Source: Streptomyces sp. MMBL 11-1 (GTDB taxonomy: Bacteria; Actinomycetota; Actinomycetes; Streptomycetales; Streptomycetaceae). Taken from it: DNA of 64,000 nucleotides. Shown here in pieces: positions 28,591 to 36,714 of the stretch. The DNA lies in contig NZ_CP117709.1 in the NCBI RefSeq assembly GCF_028622875.1, forward strand, positions 4,901,001 through 4,965,000, in the 5' to 3' direction. The first letter of the stretch is position 1. Each line of letters opens with the position of its first letter. The notes beneath the pieces were generated by a model, which was given only the letters and a program-made list of their open reading frames with translations, was not told where the DNA came from and searched no databases. The position numbers and the translations under genes were made by a program.

Positions 28591-30486
28591 ATGTCCCAGG
28601 ACAGCCCTGCCCAGAAACAGGCCGCGAGCAGCGTTCCGGCGATCCCTGTCCCGGCCGAGGACGACGCCGCGTACGACTACGACGTCCTGGTCGTCGGATC
28701 GGGCTTCGGGGGAGCGGTGTCGGCGCTCCGGCTGACCGAGAAGGGGTACCGGGTCGGGGTCCTGGAGGCGGGCCGCCGCTTCACCCCCGGCACGCTCCCC
28801 AGGACCTCCTGGGACCTGAAGAACTACCTCTGGGCCCCGGCGCTGGGCCTCTTCGGCATCCAGCGCGTCCACCTCCTCGGCAACGTCATGGTGCTCGCCG
28901 GGGCCGGGGTCGGCGGCGGATCGCTCAACTACGCCAACACGCTGTACGTGCCGCCCGCCCCGTTCTTCCAGGACCGCCAGTGGGCCTCGATCACCGACTG
29001 GCAGGACGAGCTGAAGCCGTACTACGACCAGGCCCGCCGCATGCTCGGGGTCCGCCTCAACCCGACGATGACCCCCTCCGACATCCACCTCAAGGCCGCG
29101 GCCGAGGCCATGGGCGTCGGCGACACCTTCCACCTGGCCCCGGTCGGCGTCTTCTTCGGCGACGGCAAGGACGCCGACGGCACCGCGAAGGCCACGCCCG
29201 GCGCCACCGTCCCCGACCCGTACTTCGGCGGCGCGGGCCCCGCACGCAAGGCCTGCACCGAGTGCGGCGAGTGCATGACGGGCTGCCGCCACGGCGCGAA
29301 GAACACCCTCAACGAGAACTACCTCCACCTCGCCGAGAAGGCCGGAGCGGTCATCCACCCGATGACCTCCGTCGTCGCGGTCACCGACGACCCCGAGGGC
29401 GGCTACCGGGTCCTCACCGTCCCCACCGACCGCCGCCGCAAGGCGAAGCCCACGAAGCTGCGCGCCCGCGAGGTCGTCGTCGCGGCGGGCACGTACGGCA
29501 CCCAGACGCTGCTGCACACGATGAAGGACCGGGGTCTGCTGCCCCGGCTCTCCGCGAAACTCGGCGAGCTGACCCGCACCAACTCCGAGGCGCTGGTGGG
29601 CTCCCAGACCAGCGACCGCCGCTACCGCAAGAAGCACGGCATCGCGAAGGCCGACTTCTCGCAGGGCGTCGCGATCACCTCCTCGATCCACCCGGACGAC
29701 AACACCCACATCGAGCCCGTCCGCTACGGCAAGGGCTCCAACGCCATGGGCGCGATGTCGATACTCCAGGTCCCGTACGGGGCCCACCGGGTGCGCGGCT
29801 GGCTCGCCAACATGCTCAAGCACCCCACCCTCGCCGCCCGGTCGCTCTCCAACCACCACTGGTCCGAGCGCACCATCATCGGCCTGGTCATGCAGTCGCT
29901 GGACAACTCCCTGACGACGTACCGCAAACCGGGAGGCATCGGCAAGGGCCTGCTCACCGCCCGCCAGGGCCACGGCGCGCCCAACCCGACCCAGATACCG
30001 GAGGCCACCCGCAGCGCCACCCTGCTCGCCGAGGAGATCAACGGCTTCGCCGGATCCAACGTCGGCGAACTGATGGGGACCCCGCTCACCGCCCACTTCC
30101 TCGGCGGCTGCCCGATCGGCGCGAGCGCGGAGGAAGGCGTCATCGACCCGTACCACCGCCTCTACGGCCACCCCGGCATCAGCGTCGTCGACGGCTCCGC
30201 GGTCTCCGCCAACCTCGGCGTCAACCCCTCGCTGACCATCACCGCCCAGGCCGAACGCGCCATGTCCTTCTGGCCCAACAAGGGCGAGGCGGACCCGCGC
30301 CCGGAGCCGGGCGGGGCCTACGAGCGGCTCACCCCCGTCGAGCCCCTCGCGCCGACGGTGCCGAAGGAGGCGTTCGGCGCGCTGAAGCTGCCGTTCCTGG
30401 GCATCCCCGTGGTGCCGCCGAAGGGGACGGCGGAGGCCGGGGCCGATGTGAAGGGCGTCGGCAACACCCCCGTGCCCAATCCGTGA
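28591..30486 (+). CDS. GMC-family FAD oxidoreductase (ChoD-like)
   Basis: 631 residues. The FAD motif VVGSGFGGAVSALRL is near residue 33, followed by GAGVGGGSLNYAN and, close to the C-terminus, the HFLGGCPIG...VVDGSAVSANLGVNPSLTI block that holds the GMC active site. Annotated relatives are called cholesterol oxidase; the M. tuberculosis ChoD gene neighbours guaB3, which supports orthology by position. The real substrate here is uncertain, since no signal peptide is seen and the enzyme is likely cytoplasmic. At about residue 221 the segment CTECGECMTGC has a ferredoxin-like Cys pattern. GAGG precedes the ATG. It follows the SSADH gene by 61 bases and may share its transcript. Confidence 0.88.
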   Translation: MSQDSPAQKQAASSVPAIPVPAEDDAAYDYDVLVVGSGFGGAVSALRLTEKGYRVGVLEAGRRFTPGTLPRTSWDLKNYLWAPALGLFGIQRVHLLGNVMVLAGAGVGGGSLNYANTLYVPPAPFFQDRQWASITDWQDELKPYYDQARRMLGVRLNPTMTPSDIHLKAAAEAMGVGDTFHLAPVGVFFGDGKDADGTAKATPGATVPDPYFGGAGPARKACTECGECMTGCRHGAKNTLNENYLHLAEKAGAVIHPMTSVVAVTDDPEGGYRVLTVPTDRRRKAKPTKLRAREVVVAAGTYGTQTLLHTMKDRGLLPRLSAKLGELTRTNSEALVGSQTSDRRYRKKHGIAKADFSQGVAITSSIHPDDNTHIEPVRYGKGSNAMGAMSILQVPYGAHRVRGWLANMLKHPTLAARSLSNHHWSERTIIGLVMQSLDNSLTTYRKPGGIGKGLLTARQGHGAPNPTQIPEATRSATLLAEEINGFAGSNVGELMGTPLTAHFLGGCPIGASAEEGVIDPYHRLYGHPGISVVDGSAVSANLGVNPSLTITAQAERAMSFWPNKGEADPRPEPGGAYERLTPVEPLAPTVPKEAFGALKLPFLGIPVVPPKGTAEAGADVKGVGNTPVPNP

Positions 30487-30580
30487 TCTTCTCCTGGGCA
30501 ACTGTCCGGAGGGCTGCGCGGTCGAACCCGTACTGCCTCACAGCAGTCACACAGCTCCTGCCGAGTCCCAGAGGTCCCCG

Positions 30581-32341
30581 ATGACACGCACATCCCCGAG
30601 AACCGTGCTGCACCGCGCAGCGGGTTCTCTCGCCGCCGCAGGCCTGCTGGCCTCGGCCACGCTCGCCGGGGCGGCCGCCCCGGCACAGGCCGCCGAAGCC
30701 CCGGTGTTCACCCTCGGCGGCCCCGCCGAGACGGGTCTGCACCCCTACCCCGAGAGTGGCGCACCGAAGGGTGCCACCGTCGGAATCACCATCAACAACC
30801 CGTCCCAGGACGAGGAGAACGGCGGCTACGGAGGTCACTTCACGCTCACCTTCGACCTCAGCGGCATCGACGGTGTCGCCGACGTGGCCTTCGACGGCGA
30901 GTCCAACAGCGCGGACTGCCAGGTCACCGGTACGAAGGCGGTCTGCGAGGACTGGGGCGTCTGGCCGGGCCTCCAGGGCGCCGCCGACCTCGTGGTCACC
31001 GCCGCCGACGGCAGCGAGAACGGCGACACCGGCACGATCACGGTGACCGGCGAGGCGGAGGGCGTGACCTTCACCCCGTTCACCACCCGGCTCACGGTCG
31101 GCGGCCCCGACCTGGTCATGGAGCAGCTCCCCTTCGACCAGGAGCTGAACCCGGGCGACAAGCAGCAGGCTCCGATCACCTTCACCAACCGGGGCAGCCG
31201 GGACGCGGAGGGCGTTCTGCTCACCCTCATGTACTCCCGCGGTCTCGACATTCCGCAGCGCTACACCAACTGCGAGTACACCGTGGACGACCCGGACGTC
31301 CCGGGCGTCGGCTGGACCACGGCCCTCTGCTCCGTCGAGGGCTCCTTCGAGGCGGGTGCGACGTACACCCTGGCGACCCCGCTGACCATCGAGGCCACGA
31401 CCCGCGCCTTCTACGACACCTTCGTCTACCGCATCCACGAGGACGGCGCCGCCCAGCGCACCGCCCAGCGTGCGGGCGCCTCCTTCGCGCGGGGCGCGGG
31501 CCCCGTGCTGAAGGCGGTCCCGGCGAAGGCTCCCCGGAAGGGCGCGACCGCCCGGGGCGGGGACCTGAATCCGTCCGACAACCAGCAGGAGGTCGACTTC
31601 CGTACGAAGAACACGGCCGACTTCGTGGCGTACGGCGACGAGGCGTCCGGGGCCGCCGGGACCACGGTGAAGGCCGACATCGGCTTCCGTAACGAGGGCC
31701 CGGCGTGGATCGGCTACATCCGCTCCGGCGAGGACGTCGCCACCGTCGACTTCACCGTCCCGCAGGGCGCGTCGGTCACCGCGAAGCCGGACCGCTGCCG
31801 TGCGGTGACCGCCGAAGGAAAGTACCGCGAGGACCAGAAGAGCCCCGCGCCGCGCTACGTCTGCGACACCTCGATGACCGTGCGGGACGGCGAGAGCCTT
31901 GACCTGCCCTTCGAGCTGCGGATCGACGAGGCCCTGATCGGCGCGAGCGGCGAGGTGACCGTACGCAGCACCTGGCTGCAGAACCCGGCGCTGCCGTTCG
32001 ACCCGAAGCCGGCCAACAACACCGCGTTTCTGGTCCTGAACGGCGAGGGCGGCGGCTCGGACTCCGGCGGCACGACGGACGGCGGCTCCGGCGAACCGTC
32101 CACCCCGCCGACCTCGGCCCCGGACCCGGAGGAGAGCCCGTCCGGCACCCCCGGGCCCTCGGCGTCCACGACCTCCGACGGAGGGGCGGCGGGTACGACC
32201 GGCGGCTCCGGCGGCGGGGGCGGCCTGGCCTCGACGGGTTCGACCGCCCTGATCACCTCGGGCACGGCGGCCGGGGCGCTGGCGGCGGGCCTGCTGCTGT
32301 TCGTGGCGGCACGGCGACGGGCTGCCGCGCGGCACGTCTGA
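30581..32341 (+). CDS. Secreted surface protein with LASTG sortase signal
   Basis: 586 residues. Signal peptide about 1-38 (AAGLLASATLAGAAAPAQAAEA). The mature part is made of beta-rich domains with DUF11-like features (ITFTNRGSRDAEGVLLTLMYS; a second such stretch near 360) and paired cysteines. A Gly/Ser/Thr/Pro-rich stem (about 487-550) reaches LASTG, a hydrophobic helix and a basic tail (RRRAAARHV): the layout of sortase substrates, with the LAxTG form used by class E sortases in Streptomyces. It would be covalently bound to peptidoglycan and project from the wall. No enzyme motif. Ribosome site AGAGG is modest. No sortase gene lies nearby. Confidence 0.88.
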   Translation: MTRTSPRTVLHRAAGSLAAAGLLASATLAGAAAPAQAAEAPVFTLGGPAETGLHPYPESGAPKGATVGITINNPSQDEENGGYGGHFTLTFDLSGIDGVADVAFDGESNSADCQVTGTKAVCEDWGVWPGLQGAADLVVTAADGSENGDTGTITVTGEAEGVTFTPFTTRLTVGGPDLVMEQLPFDQELNPGDKQQAPITFTNRGSRDAEGVLLTLMYSRGLDIPQRYTNCEYTVDDPDVPGVGWTTALCSVEGSFEAGATYTLATPLTIEATTRAFYDTFVYRIHEDGAAQRTAQRAGASFARGAGPVLKAVPAKAPRKGATARGGDLNPSDNQQEVDFRTKNTADFVAYGDEASGAAGTTVKADIGFRNEGPAWIGYIRSGEDVATVDFTVPQGASVTAKPDRCRAVTAEGKYREDQKSPAPRYVCDTSMTVRDGESLDLPFELRIDEALIGASGEVTVRSTWLQNPALPFDPKPANNTAFLVLNGEGGGSDSGGTTDGGSGEPSTPPTSAPDPEESPSGTPGPSASTTSDGGAAGTTGGSGGGGGLASTGSTALITSGTAAGALAAGLLLFVAARRRAAARHV

Positions 32342-32701
32342 CGCCTGACCGACGGCGGAGGGGGAACAGGGCCTCCGCCCGGACGTTCCGATGCGGCCGA
32401 CCCGGGCGTCCCCGGGTTCGGCCGCAATGGGGTGACCGGGCTGCTGTCCCCTGCGGACCGGTCACTGAACGCCAGGATGTGGTCCCACGACGCACCTGCG
32501 GTACGTCACACGTCCCGGCGGAGCCACGCGTGGTTTCCTACCGATGCCGCCCCTGGTTGGCACGGACATCAGGATCAACGAAGGCACCGCGCACCTGGTC
32601 ACGCGCCGTACGGGTGAGACGGGGCCCGAACGTGGATACGGCCGGGTGCCGCAGGCGGAGAACCGTTCCGTCCGCGCACCGCTCACCACGCCGCACACGT
32701 C
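32342..32701. other. 360-bp gene-free stretch
   Basis: Between the surface protein gene and the end of the chorismate mutase gene. It contains one terminator-like hairpin (32392-32426). Short frames exist on both strands but none has a ribosome site or recognisable content. Nothing else seen. Confidence 0.6.
32392..32426. terminator. Terminator after the LASTG surface protein
   Basis: TGCGGCCGACCCGGG pairs with CCCGGGTTCGGCCGCA with one bulged T; it lies 51 bases past the stop. Convergent genes on both sides, so it may act both ways. Confidence 0.7.
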
Positions 32702-33010
32702 TCACACCCGGCCGCGGCACAGCTCCAGGAGCGTCATGGCCAGAGCGGTGCCCGGCTTGCCCAGCGCGTCCCTGTAGCGGCCGAGCACGGCCGTCTCCCG
32801 GGAGAGGTTGACCCGCCGGCCGCCGGAGGTGATCCGGGCCTCCTGGATCACCGCCGAGACGGCCATCCGTTCCTGGACGAGGCCGATGATCCGGTCGTCG
32901 AGGGCGTCGATGCGCTCCCGGGCGCCGCCGATCAGGGCGGCGGCCTCGTCCGTGCGGGCGCCGGTCCGCTCGGCGGGGGTGACGGCGGTGGCGCCGGTGG
33001 TGCTGCTCAT
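32702..33010 (-). CDS. Chorismate mutase (AroQ fold)
   Basis: 102 residues, matching the short all-helical AroQ class. RIDALDDRIIGLVQERMAVSAVIQEAR is the first long helix with the Arg and Lys/Arg positions that bind chorismate; SGGRRVNLSRE and the C-terminal LLELCRGRV complete the fold. It converts chorismate to prephenate on the way to Phe and Tyr in the cytoplasm. The mycobacterial homologue Rv0948c also lies near uvrD. Start at 33010 is set by GGGAGTCACCACC before the ATG. Upstream on the same strand are a hairpin and a 23-codon leader ORF, suggesting attenuation. No signal peptide. Confidence 0.88.
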   Translation of the reverse strand: MSSTTGATAVTPAERTGARTDEAAALIGGARERIDALDDRIIGLVQERMAVSAVIQEARITSGGRRVNLSRETAVLGRYRDALGKPGTALAMTLLELCRGRV

Positions 33011-33068
33011 GGTGGTGACTCCCGGTGGGGTGACGGCCCCCGGGGCCAACCGGCCCGGACACGCGAGA

Positions 33069-33094
33069 CGCCCCGGGCCTGCTGGCCCGGGGCG
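33069..33094 (-). terminator. Candidate attenuator hairpin in chorismate mutase leader
   Basis: CGCCCCGGGCC and GGCCCGGGGCG form a perfect 11-bp stem with a 4-base loop, 24 bases after the leader-peptide stop and 58 bases before the chorismate mutase start. A second, overlapping pairing (33031-33060 region, CCGGGCC with GGCCCCGG) could compete with it. Confidence 0.6.
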
Positions 33095-33118
33095 CCTGGA
33101 ACGTTGCTTGTCAGTAGC

Positions 33119-33190
33119 TCAAGCAGCACGACCATGGCAGCCGGCGGGCCGGATGCCATAGGTAAAGACGAAGGTCGTGTGCTGACGCAT
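33119..33190 (-). CDS. Candidate leader peptide of chorismate mutase (23 aa)
   Basis: A 23-codon frame beginning [12 protein letters not shown]. It has Phe-Val-Phe-Thr-Tyr in a row, and two of the aromatic codons are TTT and TAT, which are rare in so GC-rich a genome. The ATG lies 7 bases after a -10-like CATACT, so the message may be leaderless. An 11-bp GC hairpin follows the stop and chorismate mutase comes next. This is the layout of an aromatic amino-acid attenuator, where stalling at Phe or Tyr codons would prevent hairpin formation. It is not a leader I recognise from the literature. Translation is inferred, not shown. Confidence 0.55.
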   Translation of the reverse strand: MRQHTTFVFTYGIRPAGCHGRAA

Positions 33191-33196
33191 GGGGAC

Positions 33197-33226
33197 AGTA
33201 TGGCCCCGGCCCGGCGGCCCCCACAA
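33197..33226 (-). promoter_or_regulatory. Probable promoter of the leader peptide-chorismate mutase transcript
   Basis: On the minus strand, TTGTGG (33221-33226) and CATACT (33197-33202) are spaced by 18 bases, placing the transcript start at about 33190, the A of the leader ATG. Confidence 0.5.
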
Positions 33227-33366
33227 AACGGGGCCCGGATCCTGAGACGCGACGGGCGGCGCTCCCGGGGCGCCGGCCCCGTCCCGCGGCCCGGCGGAGG
33301 GTTCCCGCACGGCCGGTAGAATCGGAAGAACCGACCCCCCTTCACCACCGCCGGAAGGCCGCTCCC

Positions 33367-34953
33367 GTGCCAGCAGCACCCCCCGCCGCCCCCGACGCCA
33401 CGGCCGACGTGGTCCTCGTCGTCGACTTCGGCGCGCAGTACGCCCAGCTCATCGCCCGCCGAGTCCGTGAGGCCCGGGTCTACAGCGAGATCGTCCCGTC
33501 CACCATGCCGGTGGCCGAGATGCTGGCGAAGAACCCGCGCGCGATCATCCTCTCCGGCGGCCCCTCGTCGGTGTACGCGGAGGGCGCGCCCTCCCTGGAC
33601 CGCTCGCTCTTCGAGGCCGGGGTCCCCGTCTTCGGCATGTGCTACGGCTTCCAGCTGATGGCCACCACGCTCGGCGGCACGGTCGACGACAACGGGGCCC
33701 GTGAGTACGGCCGGACCCCGCTGCACGTCACCAAGGCGGGCTCGACCCTCTTCGAGGGCACGCCCACCGAGCAGCCGGTGTGGATGTCGCACGGCGACGC
33801 CTGCTCGGCGGCGCCCGAGGGCTTCACCGTCACCGCGTCCACCGACGTCGTACCGGTCGCCGCCTTCGAGAACGACGAGAAGAAGCTCTACGGCGTCCAG
33901 TACCACCCGGAGGTCATGCACTCGACCCACGGCCAGCAGGTCCTGGAGCACTTCCTCTACCGCGGTGCGGGCATCGAGCCGAACTGGACCACCACCAACG
34001 TGGTCGAGGAGCAGATCGCGCTCATCCGCGAGCAGGTCGGCGACAAGCGCGCCATCTGCGGCCTCTCCGGCGGTGTGGACTCCGCGGTCGCCGCGGCACT
34101 CGTCCAGAAGGCCATCGGATCCCAGCTGACCTGCGTCTACGTCGACCACGGCCTGATGCGCAAGGGCGAGACCGAGCAGGTCGAGAAGGACTTCGTCGCC
34201 GCGACCGGCGCGAAGCTGAAGGTCGTCGACGCGGAGAAGCGCTTCCTCGACGCCCTGGCCGGGGTCTCCGACCCCGAGCAGAAGCGGAAGATCATCGGCC
34301 GCGAGTTCATCCGCGTCTTCGAGCAGGCCCAGCTGGAGATCCTCCAGGAGGACGGCCCCGAGGTCGCCTTCCTCGTCCAGGGCACGCTCTACCCGGACGT
34401 CGTCGAGTCCGGCGGCGGCACCGGCACCGCCAACATCAAGTCCCACCACAACGTCGGCGGACTCCCCGACGACATCGAGTTCCAGCTCGTCGAGCCGCTG
34501 CGCCAGCTGTTCAAGGACGAGGTCCGCATGGTCGGCCAGGAGCTGGGCCTGCCCGAGGAGATCGTCCAGCGCCAGCCGTTCCCCGGCCCCGGCCTCGGCA
34601 TCCGCATCGTCGGCGAGGTCACCAAGGAGCGCCTGGACCTGCTCCGCGACGCCGACGCCATCGCCCGCGAGGAGCTGACGGCGGCCGGCCTGGACCGCGA
34701 CATCTGGCAGTGCCCGGTGGTCCTCCTCGCCGACGTCCGCTCGGTCGGCGTCCAGGGCGACGGCCGCACCTACGGCCACCCGATCGTGCTGCGCCCGGTC
34801 TCCTCCGAGGACGCCATGACGGCGGACTGGTCGCGGCTGCCGTACGAGACGCTGGCGAAGATCTCCACCCGCATCACCAACGAGGTCGCCGACGTCAACC
34901 GTGTCGTCCTCGACGTGACCAGCAAGCCCCCGGGGACCATCGAGTGGGAGTGA
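33367..34953 (+). CDS. guaA: GMP synthase (glutamine-hydrolysing)
   Basis: 528 residues. It converts XMP to GMP using ATP and glutamine, completing the pathway begun by guaB. The N-terminal class I amidotransferase has [15 protein letters not shown], the nucleophile Cys in GMCYGFQLM, and His/Glu in QYHPEV. The ATP pyrophosphatase domain has the P-loop [11 protein letters not shown], followed by the dimerisation domain ending PPGTIEWE. The GTG start at 33367 follows GGAAGG. The gene is divergent from chorismate mutase. All catalytic residues appear present and length is normal. Confidence 0.97.
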   Translation: MPAAPPAAPDATADVVLVVDFGAQYAQLIARRVREARVYSEIVPSTMPVAEMLAKNPRAIILSGGPSSVYAEGAPSLDRSLFEAGVPVFGMCYGFQLMATTLGGTVDDNGAREYGRTPLHVTKAGSTLFEGTPTEQPVWMSHGDACSAAPEGFTVTASTDVVPVAAFENDEKKLYGVQYHPEVMHSTHGQQVLEHFLYRGAGIEPNWTTTNVVEEQIALIREQVGDKRAICGLSGGVDSAVAAALVQKAIGSQLTCVYVDHGLMRKGETEQVEKDFVAATGAKLKVVDAEKRFLDALAGVSDPEQKRKIIGREFIRVFEQAQLEILQEDGPEVAFLVQGTLYPDVVESGGGTGTANIKSHHNVGGLPDDIEFQLVEPLRQLFKDEVRMVGQELGLPEEIVQRQPFPGPGLGIRIVGEVTKERLDLLRDADAIAREELTAAGLDRDIWQCPVVLLADVRSVGVQGDGRTYGHPIVLRPVSSEDAMTADWSRLPYETLAKISTRITNEVADVNRVVLDVTSKPPGTIEWE

Positions 34954-35079
34954 CCTCCCCGCTCTCCGAGAGCCCCAGGTCAACGTCGATGCCGTCGCTC
35001 ATTCGTTTGGGCGGCGGCATTGTCGTATCGGATGGGTACGCTGAGTGAAGAGACGAGACTTCGGCGTATGGGAGTAACT

Positions 35080-35691
35080 ATGAGCGCCGCACCCGAGGAC
35101 GGGCTTGAGCAGCAGCCGAACCGGTGGCCGGTCCCGCCGGAGGGCGGCTGGACGGCGGACGACCTCGACCGGATTCCGGGCCTCCCGCCCCACACCGAGC
35201 TGATCGACGGGAGTCTCGTCTTCATGAGTCCGCAGCGGAAATTCCACACGCGAGCCATGTGGCTGCTGGAATCCGCCCTCCTCGCCCACGTTCCCGCGGA
35301 TCTTGACGTCGACCGGGAGATGACCATCAGACTGGACACCAGTAACCGACCGGAGCCGGACCTGCTGGTGTACCGGGCCGACGCCGACACCGGGCCCGAC
35401 CAGACCTGGTACGCACCGGAGGACGTCGTGCTCGCTGTCGAGGTCGTGTCCCCCGATTCCCTGGAGCGCGACCGGGGCGTCAAACCGCGCAAGTACGCCG
35501 AGGCCGGGGTCAAGCACTTCTGGCGGGTCGAGCAGGGAGACGACGATCTGCCGGTCGTCTACGTCTACGAACTCGACCCGGCGACGCGCGCCTACACCCC
35601 CACCGGAATCCACCACCAGAAGATGAATCTGTCCGTTCCTTTCCGGATCGATGTGGACCTCGGCGATATCTACCGCCGGGGCCGCCGGTAA
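35080..35691 (+). CDS. Uma2/DUF820 family PD-(D/E)xK nuclease-like protein
   Basis: 203 residues. The family signature is clear: an ELIDGSLVFMSP entry strand, RPEPDLLVY, then VVLAVEVVSPDSLERDRGVKPRKYAEAGVKHFW, which supplies the Asp, Glu-x-Val and Lys/Tyr residues of a restriction-endonuclease-like fold. Streptomyces genomes carry many scattered copies; their role is unknown and nuclease activity is predicted only by fold. ATG 35080 is chosen because GGGAG lies 6 bases before it; ATG 35068 upstream overlaps that site. A GTA/TTG-poor, slightly AT-richer lead precedes it. It is a lone gene with no methylase or toxin partner. Confidence 0.82.
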   Translation: MSAAPEDGLEQQPNRWPVPPEGGWTADDLDRIPGLPPHTELIDGSLVFMSPQRKFHTRAMWLLESALLAHVPADLDVDREMTIRLDTSNRPEPDLLVYRADADTGPDQTWYAPEDVVLAVEVVSPDSLERDRGVKPRKYAEAGVKHFWRVEQGDDDLPVVYVYELDPATRAYTPTGIHHQKMNLSVPFRIDVDLGDIYRRGRR

Positions 35692-35734
35692 TTCCCTGGC
35701 ACGGACCTCGCCGCCCGTGCCACGCTCCTGCCTC

Positions 35735-36490
35735 ATGTCCGCCGAAGAAGTCCGCGCCATCGTGTCCGCCGCCGGTAATGACCGCCTCATCTGGAACACC
35801 CCGCTCTCCGAGGAGCACGCGGCACGGCTGATCGCCGCCTGCGCCCCCGCCCCCGGATCGCGGATTGTCGACCTCGGCTCCGGCTGGGGCGAGTTGCTGA
35901 TGCGGCTCGTCGAGGCCGCGCCCGGGGCCGTCGGGGACGGTGTCGAGACCGACCCCGACGCCGTCGCGCGCGGGCGGAAGCTCGCCGGGCAGCGGGGGCT
36001 CGGGGACCGCGTGGGGTTCCACGAGGTGCCCGCCGCCGAGTGGGCCGAGGGCGGGTACGACCTCGCCGTCTCCATCGGCTCCTCGCACGCCTGGCCCGGC
36101 ACGACCCGTGAGGCCCTCACCGCCCTCGCCGCCACGGTGCGCCCCGGCGGTCGGGTCCTGTTCGGCGAGGGGATCTGGCTGAAGGAACCGACCCCCGCCG
36201 CACTGGAAGGCATCGGGGCCGGGCCCGGGGACTTCGGGTCGCTGCTGGAGCTGATCCGGCTGGCGGAGTCCGTCGGGCTGCGCGCCCTCCAGGTCACCGT
36301 CGCCGACGAGCGCGAATGGGACCTCTTCGAGTCCGAGGGGCCGATCGGCCGCGGGCAGCGCTGGGCGCTGGAACACCCGGACCATCCGCTGCACGCCGAG
36401 GTGAGCGCCGAGATCGACGCCCGCCGCACCGGCTACTACGGCGGCTACCGCTCGTACCTCACGCTCGCCTATCTGGTGCTCAGCACCTGA
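35735..36490 (+). CDS. SAM-dependent methyltransferase
   Basis: 251 residues. Class I methyltransferase motifs: motif I IVDLGSGWGE (about 42-51), the acidic end of strand 2 in GVETDP, an LAVSIGSSHAW strand for motif IV and RPGGRVLFGEG for post-motif. The C-terminus has EIDARRTGYYGGYRSYLTLAYLVL. It resembles SAM-dependent small-molecule methyltransferases; the substrate is unknown. It starts 43 bases after the Uma2 gene. The ribosome site before ATG 35735 is poor (CTCCTG), and translation may be coupled or leaderless. An in-frame upstream extension overlapping the Uma2 gene is rejected. Confidence 0.82.
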   Translation: MSAEEVRAIVSAAGNDRLIWNTPLSEEHAARLIAACAPAPGSRIVDLGSGWGELLMRLVEAAPGAVGDGVETDPDAVARGRKLAGQRGLGDRVGFHEVPAAEWAEGGYDLAVSIGSSHAWPGTTREALTALAATVRPGGRVLFGEGIWLKEPTPAALEGIGAGPGDFGSLLELIRLAESVGLRALQVTVADEREWDLFESEGPIGRGQRWALEHPDHPLHAEVSAEIDARRTGYYGGYRSYLTLAYLVLST

Positions 36491-36714
36491 CACGGCACCT
36501 GACCCGCCTGACCGGTGATCCCGCGCGACCACGGGCCGCCGGCCGTCGGCGGCCCGGGTCACCGACCAGCCCCTGCGGCAGCGGATCGCTCGAACATATC
36601 GACGGCACCCGCCCCGGCCCGCCCCGATGCATGCCCCGGCCGCCCGGTACGGCACAATTCGCAGATATCGCAGGTGAGTTGGTTGTACCGGGGCGGGAAA
36701 GGGCGTAATCCTCC

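Noticed and set aside
28498..30501. A 667-codon open frame antisense to the GMC oxidoreductase
   Set aside because: Shadow frame; no conserved motif and no ribosome site.
32432..32617. A 61-codon open frame in the gap after the surface protein
   Set aside because: No ribosome site and no recognisable composition.
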